Shown piece by piece: positions 57,130 through 64,000 of a stretch of 64,000 bases of DNA. The first letter of the stretch is position 1, and each line of letters starts with the position of its first letter. The notes under the pieces are model-generated. The model had not been told where the DNA came from. It saw only the letters and a list, made by a program, of their open reading frames with translations, and made no database searches. The stretch spans positions 93,512,862-93,576,861 of the forward strand of contig NC_065535.1 of assembly GCF_932294415.1 (NCBI RefSeq), in the 5' to 3' direction. The stretch is from Quercus robur. Lineage: Eukaryota; Streptophyta; Magnoliopsida; Fagales; Fagaceae. The position numbers were made by a program, and so were the translations under genes.

Positions 57130-58285
57130 ATGTTCAACTAGTTTATTTATTTATTTATTTTTTGCTGAATAAATACTTTATTTATAAAAAGAAACAAAAG
57201 ATATACAATCTAGAGAGGACCTGTGACCATCTCTATCTAAAGCCTTAGATGGTCATTGGTCCACTCCAATTCAAAAGAGCATCCCATTGGGCTAGAAGGT
57301 GGACAGTAACATTGCCGTCTCTACACATAAAAGAAAATGATACATTATCAAAAAATTTGACTAGAAACAAAATATCCTCTAGAATTGCTTTAATTCTCCT
57401 GTGAGAGACAACTGCTTTGTTCTTCAATGGCTCAATGACATTTAGTGCATCTCCTTCAAGGATAATTCTCTTGAATCCTTCATCAGCCGCCTTTTTGATA
57501 GCTAACCAAGCTGCTTTGGCTTCTCCTAACAAAGGCTCTGTTTGATCCAACTGCTCTATCCATGCTGCAAGTAAATTTCCTCTTTGGTCTCTTGCTACCA
57601 CTGCCATTTAAGATTTATCTTCCTTAATTGCTGCATCAAAATTCAGTTTTATCCAATTTAAAGGTGGGGGAATCTAGAATGAGTCTTTTGGAGGTTTTGT
57701 TGTTTGATTTCTCCATGCATTCTTGTGCTTTTCATATGATTTATTCACCGGCCTTGCCACCTTTTCCGGGCTTGTTTTGATTTCTTCCAATTTAGCTTTG
57801 TTCCTTGTCATCCAAATTTGATCACATAAAATTGCTGCATATAATTGGAAGTCTTTAGCTTCTTCTCCCTCTAAACCCAAGCCATGTTTTGGGTTGATTA
57901 TCATCTTCACCCAATTTGCTAAGCATATGGCTCATATTTAATGGCCAAGGACCTGCAAATCAAATTTGGGCAACCCAATTACATTGCAGAAAAATATGCT
58001 CCAAAGAATCATTGGCATTATTGCATAAATAACAATCTATCGAAGATAGAGAGAACCTGGAATTTGGGACTGAGGTTATAGACAGAATCTCCCAAGCCAT
58101 CTTCCAAGCAAATTTTTGAGCCTGGCATGAATTTTTAGCTTCCACAACTCTTTCCAATCTTTACTTTGCAGCAAAGGATGAGGTGGATAATTGATAACCC
58201 TTAAGGCATTATATGTTGTTCTTACAATGAATTCACCTGCGGGGTTAAGGCACCAAAAAACTTGGTCTTGTTGTGACAATTAGGT
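57130..58285 (-). mobile_element. 3' end of a LINE (non-LTR retrotransposon)
   Basis: The minus strand carries, in several frames, the zinc-binding (zf-RVT) region: WCLNPAGEFIVRTTYNALR and LWKLKIHARLKN near 58250-58140, then CYLCNNANDSLEHIFLQC near 58030-57975. An RNase H-like domain follows with LNFDAAIKED and VVARDQRGNLLAAW near 57650-57550, ending at 57245. This order is typical of plant LINE ORF2 C-termini. At least two frameshifts are needed between the pieces and one stop (TAA/TAG near 57605) sits before the RNase H part. A T-rich stretch at about 57135-57165 may be the poly(A) tail. The reverse transcriptase is absent: a 5'-truncated, dead copy. Confidence 0.8.
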
Positions 58286-58289
58286 AAGG

Positions 58290-59940
58290 TGGATGGTTAG
58301 AATCTTGGTTAATCTTGATTAATCCTGAATGGTTACTTTAATAAAACAAAAGCAATCCATTCACTTTTTGACCTCTACAAAGTCACTTTATCTGCAACAA
58401 CTTACCCCCACTATGATCATTTCTCAGCATCTTCCGCAGTGTACTGACCTGAAAAGCAAGTCCACATGATTTTTTTCTCATCTATATCCACTTATTATTA
58501 TGCTACATTAATGATAGCTTCACTCGCTTTTATTTTTCTCACTTTCTTCCAAAAGATTAGCATTTAGCAAACAAGGGTTGCTTTGTTCTATTTTCTTGCC
58601 TCTGTGTTTTTATTTTTCTTGTATGTTATTATGACTAGCAGCCAATCAGTCCGTGTATCTAAACTTCTCCTCTGATTTATACCCTAAAAAACTTCTCCTC
58701 TGATTTCTAAACAGTTGTTGCCTAATTTGTAGATTTGGCTTTCTTTTTGAGAGAGAGAGAGGACTGGTAAGATCTTTGATGTGAATATGCGTATGAAATT
58801 GTAATTACTATTATTATTTGGTTTTAGATATTTATATGATTAGATGTCTGTAAATGTATTTTTTTTTTTAATCTAAGAAATTTATAATTTTTAGGAGGAA
58901 CTCTAATACATTTTTAATCTCTGTTTATTTTTTGTCTAAATAATTTATTTATTCAAAAGAAAAAGTAGAACCTTTCCATTTATTTTTGAGATGGAGATGA
59001 ACCATTTTATAATGAATATATATATATATATATATATATATTATGAATCTATAAGAATATGCGATAGTAAGACATTTAAAATTATTTATTATTCGTTATT
59101 TGAAGGAAGAAGATTTAATGTCGACTTATGGTACCTTGAACATCTTTAGATTTATGAAAAATTAAATTTTTACTGTGAAATGAATCATTTTCATTTGAAA
59201 GCAAACAGAGAGAACCATTTCTTTCTGAGACAATTTGTTTCTTTTAAAGCCATCTTTCTCTCTTCTATGTGTTTTTCCTTGTATTGGTACTTTTCTCCCC
59301 CTTTCATACATTCTCATATTGGTATGTAAGTTTTATCTACTTCACATTGGGCTTAGAAAGACAGCAATGAGCTTGTTGTGCTCTTATCTCATTGCTATGA
59401 GTCCACTTTCTGGTTCTTCTATGATATATCATATCAAAATCGTGAATGACAACAATCACAATCTGGGACTTGTTTGTTTAATTAGCTTCTTTGCATTATA
59501 TGATCAACTTGGACACATTTTTTGCAGTCAAAGTGTGTTCTTGACAGTTTAAAAGACATATGTCACTGATGTCTTATGGTTAAGGGTAACTGGTCCTCTT
59601 GACTTTTATTTCTCTTTCTGAATTATAAACATTGCCTATGCCATTTAATTTAATGCCCACATATGCCATAGCTCTTAGGCCAGTACCAAGGTTTTGACTG
59701 CCATGGAGGTGAATGATGTCTAGAAGCAGATATTTAGGACAATTTGGACATAAAAATCAGATTTACCCAGTTGCAAAACGGACCCAAATTTTGAGTAAAG
59801 GACGACAGATATATTATAAACAATATTCAGAAAACTATATGAGAGTTTGGGGGCCAGGAGGGTATTCCTCTAACCACACTTGAGGACCCTCATTGACTAG
59901 TGCATGCTTAGCTAATTCTGTAGCTCGGCACTGTCACAAG
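58290..59940. other. Intergenic DNA, no gene recognised
   Basis: AT-rich, with a TA microsatellite at about 59018-59041. The open frame at 59235-59552 resembles no family I know. The last part may already be degraded retroelement. Confidence 0.45.
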
Positions 59941-59948
59941 ATTTTGCA

Positions 59949-61170
59949 TTGAAATTAAAAGACATAGAAAAAGTTTACCACTTTTGTTTTCCTAAGAATT
60001 TTTTCGCATGGCACAGTTGTGTGACTTGTGTCTTGCTTAGACTCCTTACCTATTATTCAGTTTTTGTAACATTTGACACTTCTGCTTTAGATGTTATTGA
60101 TTCTTTGACTATAAACTTTGCTTTTCTCACATACACATTTTGCAGGACGGTCCATGGCCTCTTATTATCTCTGCTTCAATTAGTGTGTTTCTCCTTTATT
60201 GAATCAGAGTCTATCAAGAAGTGTATGCTTTTCAGACCAGGTATATACTTTTTCCTTTGCAGCTGTTATGTTGTAGTTTCGTTTCTTTCATGGAATAAGA
60301 TCTACGATTCTCATGTTAAACCAAATGTGTATCAAAAATTTCTGCGTGCTCAATTTCATATCAAAGAATTGGGCCTTCTAACATACTTCTTGGGGATAAT
60401 AGTCCTTTGATCTTCACATGGTATGTTTTTCTGTTAAAGAAAATACATATTGGAAATTCTTTAGGATGGGGGTATGTTAGCAACCAACTCTCCTCTTTTC
60501 TTATGGAGCATAATCTCAAATTGATAAATATTGATGGTCAGCTACTTGAGGATCTAACACTTTATCACAGACTCGTTGGCTACCTAATGTATTTAGCAAT
60601 TGCTAGACCTGACATAATTTATGCTATCAATATTCTTAGTCAATTCATAGCTAAGCCTCATAAAGCTCATCTTGATACTGCCAGTGACTGCCACTCGTCT
60701 TTGTTACCTCAAAGGTTCCCCAGCTCAAGGCATTTTATTGTGGAAATATCATCTCAATGTGACTCAGGTGGGCTAGTTGTCCTACGAGTCACCATTCTAG
60801 CTACCACCAGTTATGGCATTTATACTACTATTTCTCATTCTTTCTTTAAATCCAAACATAGAGTCATGCCCATGGCTTGTTGTGAGTTGACTTGATTACA
60901 TTATCTATTCACTAATCTTGGCTTTCCTCATTGTAAGCCTAAAAAACATTACCGTGCAACAACTCTGCAAATTCAGATTGTAGCCAATCTAGATTTTCAT
61001 GGAAATAACAAACTTGGCTCAAATGCCATCTTCTTTATGAAAAATACAACAAGGTTACATTGGAACCACCTATATCCCCTCTAAACATTGGCGTGCAGAT
61101 GTTTTCACAAAGGCATTGGGCATAGATCAATTTTAGTTTTCACTTAAAAAGAGCTCTAACTTGAGGGGAA
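59949..61170 (+). mobile_element. Decayed 3' part of a Copia element (RT end and RNase H)
   Basis: Near 60330-60405 it encodes FHIKELGLLTYFLGI, a common end of the Copia reverse transcriptase. It then shifts frame to HRLVGYLMYLAIARPDIIYAINILSQF (about 60555-60640), the start of the RNase H region. Later pieces (SKHRVMPMACCELT, then after several stops HWRADVFTKAL-like text near 61090) match the RNase H end. TTGAGGGGAAG at 61161-61171 looks like a polypurine tract, followed by TGTCGAG as a possible LTR start. Many frameshifts and stops; non-functional and old. Confidence 0.7.
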
Positions 61171-61875
61171 GTGTCGAGAATATTTCTAGAAACAATTCAA
61201 ATTAATCTTAATTTAATTACAAAATCAAAGCTGTAATTAAAATGTCACCAATAATTTTGATAACAACTAATCAATTTAAATTGTGAACAAACTGCAGCAC
61301 TTATTTGCTCCCTTATAGGAAATCGTTAGAATTAATCGTATAATATTATTATGGAATCTGTACCATACTTCCCTCCTATCAAATTCTCATAGAATTTGAC
61401 TCCAATTGGTCAAGAGACAAAAAAAGGGGTAGTGAACTTTGGTGGTACATATGGGAGTATGACTTACAATTCCTGGATTTGTTTGTTGCCTTGTTCGTTG
61501 CCTTGTTCAAAATCATTAATTTCTAATTTCTCAGTGTCATGGCTTGTTTCTTCCATCCTTATATTTTTCCATGTCAGTTGTTATTTTATTTTATTTTATT
61601 TTTTTTTCCGGTTCTAGAATTTTACCTTTAAAGAAATGTAATTATAACCATATTACTTATTTGACTGTTAATTTCTCTGTCAAGAATTAAAGAGCTAATA
61701 GTAACTACAAAACAAAATCTGGAGGTATATATTAACTCCATATCAAAAGTTGGGACTAAAATGGATTCATCCCCTTTTTGTTTGTTTGTTTGTAATTCTT
61801 CTCTCTCTTGTCCCCCAACACATGGCCGATATGCCTGATCTATGTCTTGGGTACATATCATGCAGGGTCTTTCCA
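61171..61875. other. Possible LTR remnant and upstream region of the CNL gene
   Basis: It starts TGTCGAGAATATTTC after the polypurine-like tract, but no second LTR was found. The final 150 bases upstream of 61876 show no clear promoter. Confidence 0.35.
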
Positions 61876-63831
61876 ATGGATATTGGTTCGATTGTTGGAA
61901 ACATAATTCCTTTAGTAGGCAAATATTGGAGTTATCACAAAGAGGCTGATCAACACGTGAAGAATCTGAAGAGAAAATGGGAATTATTGGAAAGCCGGAA
62001 GGATGACATAAAAAAAAATTGGATTCAGAACTTCGTCAAGGAAAAAAATCAAAGCAAGAAGTTGAAGTTTGGCTTCGAAATGTAGAAACAATTAAGGGTG
62101 AGAGAGACATTGGACAAGAACCTGCCAGATGGATGTTCCTCTCACGTATGCAGACGGGAGAATTTGCTTTTAAGAAGACAAAAGAGGTGGAGGAACTTTA
62201 TCAAGTGGGTTATTTCATTGATGGTTTATTTCTTGATCTACCTAAACGCATTGGTAAAATGATGCCACCATCGACCTTAGTGGGAGAAAGCACTGCTCAA
62301 AGCAAAAAGAAAGAGATTTTAGCATGCTTGTTAGATAATGAGGTTGGAAAGATTGGCGTTTATGGCATGGGCGGCAGTGGCAAAACGACTGTCTTGAAAG
62401 AAGTAAACAATTTCTTATTAAATGACTCAGAAAAATTTGAGTGTAATTTGGGTGACTGTATCAAAGGAATTTGACCTTCTGAAACTACAAAATGAAATTG
62501 CCTGCAAGTTGAAATTAGGACTCCCAAAATTTGAGGGTGAAATAACAAGGGCAGTGGAGTTATACACAGCATTGAAAGATAGGAGGTATGTGCTAATCCT
62601 AGATGATTTGTGGGAAACATTTGCTCTTGAGAAAGTAGGAATTCCAGAGCCTACTTCAGCAAATGAATGCAAAATAGTATTGACAACTTGAGATCTTAAA
62701 GTTTGTCTAAAAATGGGTTGTAAGAATATCAAAATGGAGTTACTTTCGGAAAAGGAGGCACGAGTGTTATTTTTGCATGAAATAAAAAAAGATATTTTTA
62801 ATATAGATTTGAAAGCAATTGCGGAAGAGGTTCTTCAAATATGTGCTTGGTTGCCTCTTGCAATCGTCACAATAGCTAGAAGTTTCAAATGCTTAAATGA
62901 AAATCATGAGTGGAGAGATGCATTGGAACAGTCGAGGACATCATTAAAGGGGTTTGATGATGTAGAGAAGCAGGTGCATGAGGTGCTTAAATTTAGTTAT
63001 GAACGACTGGAAGATGAGAAACTTAAACAGTGTCTCTTGCATTGTGCACTATACCCCGAAGACTTCAAGATTGACCAAAATGAGTTGATAGAACATTTGA
63101 TTGATGAGAAAATTATTGAAAGAATAAAGAGTAGGCAAGCAGAGTTAGATAGGAGCTATTCTATGTTGAGTAAACTTGAAAACGCTTGCTTATTAGATGC
63201 ATGATTTGGTAAGAGACATGGTCCTTGAGGTTGCTAGTCCTCAATTTATGGTAGAGGGTCGCAAGGGATTGGAGGATTTTTCGAATGAAGAAAAATGGAG
63301 AGAGGATCTTGTAAAGGCTTCTTTGATGTACAAGGGCATATCAACAATTCCTTCTAATATATCACCAAGGTTTTCTAACTTGTCAACCTTGTTGCTACAA
63401 GGTAATGAACATTTAATAAATGTCCCAGATTCTTTGTTTAAGCATTTGCATGGGCTCAAGGTTCTTGATCTATCAAATATTGGCATTGAATCTTTGCCGA
63501 ATTCAGTCTTTAGCTTGGAGAATCTTATTACATTAAGGCTTAGATGGTGTATGAATTTAAAGCATGTGTCTTCATTAGCAAAGCTTACAACATTGAGGAA
63601 GTTAGACCTTTTGTAACAAAAATTACAGAAGTACCTGATGGTTTAGAAATGTTGGTCAACTTGACATACCTCAATTTGGAAGCATGGAATATAAAAATCA
63701 TGCCACTTAGGATTTTACGTAAACTTTCTCATCTCCAGTATCTTAGATTTTCTTTTGAAGTAATAGTGAAAGGAGAGGAGATAGAAAGGTTGAAGAAATT
63801 GGAGAATGTTTGCGTCCATTTTTATGACTTG
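61876..63831 (+). pseudogene. CNL disease-resistance gene (coiled coil, NB-ARC, LRR), multiply broken and cut by an LTR
   Basis: The start MDIGSIVGNIIPLVGKYW and EVEVWLRNVE mark an N-terminal coiled coil without a TIR domain. The NB-ARC follows: P-loop GVYGMGGSGKTT (about 62357), kinase-2 LILDDLWE (about 62594), RNBS-B KIVLTT followed by TGA in place of Arg (62689-62691), WLPLA in place of GLPLA (about 62850), LLHCALYPEDF (RNBS-D, about 63040) and MHDLVRDM (63197). Leucine-rich repeats start near 63365 (LSTLLLQGNEHLINVPDSLF, LKVLDLSNIGIESLP). Frameshifts occur near 62010 (A-run), 62440, 63195 and 63612. Intact CNLs are intracellular immune receptors that bind ATP/ADP; this one cannot be made. 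An LTR element inserted at 63832, inside the LRR part. Confidence 0.88.
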
Positions 63832-64000
63832 TGTTAGGTTCTAAGTACTTAGGAACTAATATATTAGAACTCTAATTTGTATTGTTGGCAAACCATGATC
63901 AAAACAGGTTTTATAGTCTTGTTTACACTTGCTCAAAGTGTATGCGCTTTATGTAAAGTTGAATCGAGTTGCTGCAAAAGTTATAGTATGATTCTGCCTG
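63832..64000 (+). mobile_element. Start of an LTR inserted in the CNL gene (runs off the window)
   Basis: It begins TGTTAGGTTCTAAGTACTTAG and continues with TATTGTTGGCAAACCATGAT, as in the LTRs at 16801 and 23200, with differences. So it belongs to the same family. The preceding five bases ACTTG (63827-63831) would be the target duplication. Whether it is solo or full-length cannot be seen. Confidence 0.75.

Noticed and set aside
1-64000. CRISPR arrays, rRNA genes, standalone tRNA genes
   Set aside because: No regularly spaced repeats or rRNA-like sequence was seen. The tRNA-like motifs are either retroelement primer-binding sites or parts of SINEs.

Overview
This is a window of repeat-rich nuclear DNA from a flowering plant, most likely a woody eudicot. 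The base composition is AT-rich, the genes have small GT-AG introns, and there are plant GH19 chitinases, a CNL-type resistance gene relic, and LTR retrotransposons whose primer-binding sites match plant initiator tRNA-Met. Several repeats (a SINE with TGGTGCGTTGG, LTRs starting TGTTAGGTTCTAA) remind me of oak/chestnut/beech (Fagaceae) genomes. That assignment is memory-based inference. No bacterial or organellar genes are seen.

Layout. (1) 1-1976: AT-rich, no gene. (2) 1977-13464: an 11.5-kb inverted structure. Its arms are about 2.2 kb before later insertions and surround a 2.9-kb spacer. Both arms contain the same non-autonomous hAT element, with the same 8-bp target duplication. The left arm was later hit by a 3.43-kb PIF/Harbinger-type element (TTA duplication, decayed Myb-like ORF1, no transposase) and by a 614-bp solo LTR. 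The spacer was hit by an 868-bp Tourist-like MITE. (3) 15400-24164: nested retrotransposons. A short minus-strand LTR element without coding capacity carries in one LTR a complete 7,250-bp plus-strand element. That element has gag and an extra ORF but no pol. (4) 24.7-30.6 kb: hAT remnants, SINEs, a solo LTR and a CT/TA microsatellite. (5) 30.6-55.7 kb: a tandem GH19 chitinase cluster with six copies or fragments, here called A-F, all on the plus strand and interrupted by LTRs, a SINE and a Copia element. (6) 56.2-61.2 kb: MITE, LINE and Copia remnants. (7) 61876-63831: a CNL (coiled-coil NB-LRR) pseudogene cut by another LTR at 63832.

Chitinase cluster. Copy D (42378-43431) is the only one that looks fully functional: intact three-exon gene, signal peptide, both catalytic glutamates, TATA box and a W-box-like element. 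Copy A has an intact frame but lost the catalytic His-Glu pair, a 12-codon loop and its TATA box. Copy F is the only one that still has an N-terminal hevein-type chitin-binding domain, and one nonsense codon breaks it. Copies B, C and E are pseudogenes or fragments. Two duplication units can be seen: a 1-kb upstream block (25.3-26.3 and 32.2-33.3 kb), and a 3-kb downstream block (38.7-41.8 and 50.8-54.0 kb, with a partial third copy at 55.6-56.2 kb). The picture is an expanded defence-gene cluster that is now decaying.

The best leads are copy A as a possible chitin-binding or regulatory pseudoenzyme, the pol-less gag+ORF2 retroelement, and the long hairpin as a possible small-RNA source. I see no previously undescribed system that I could defend outright.
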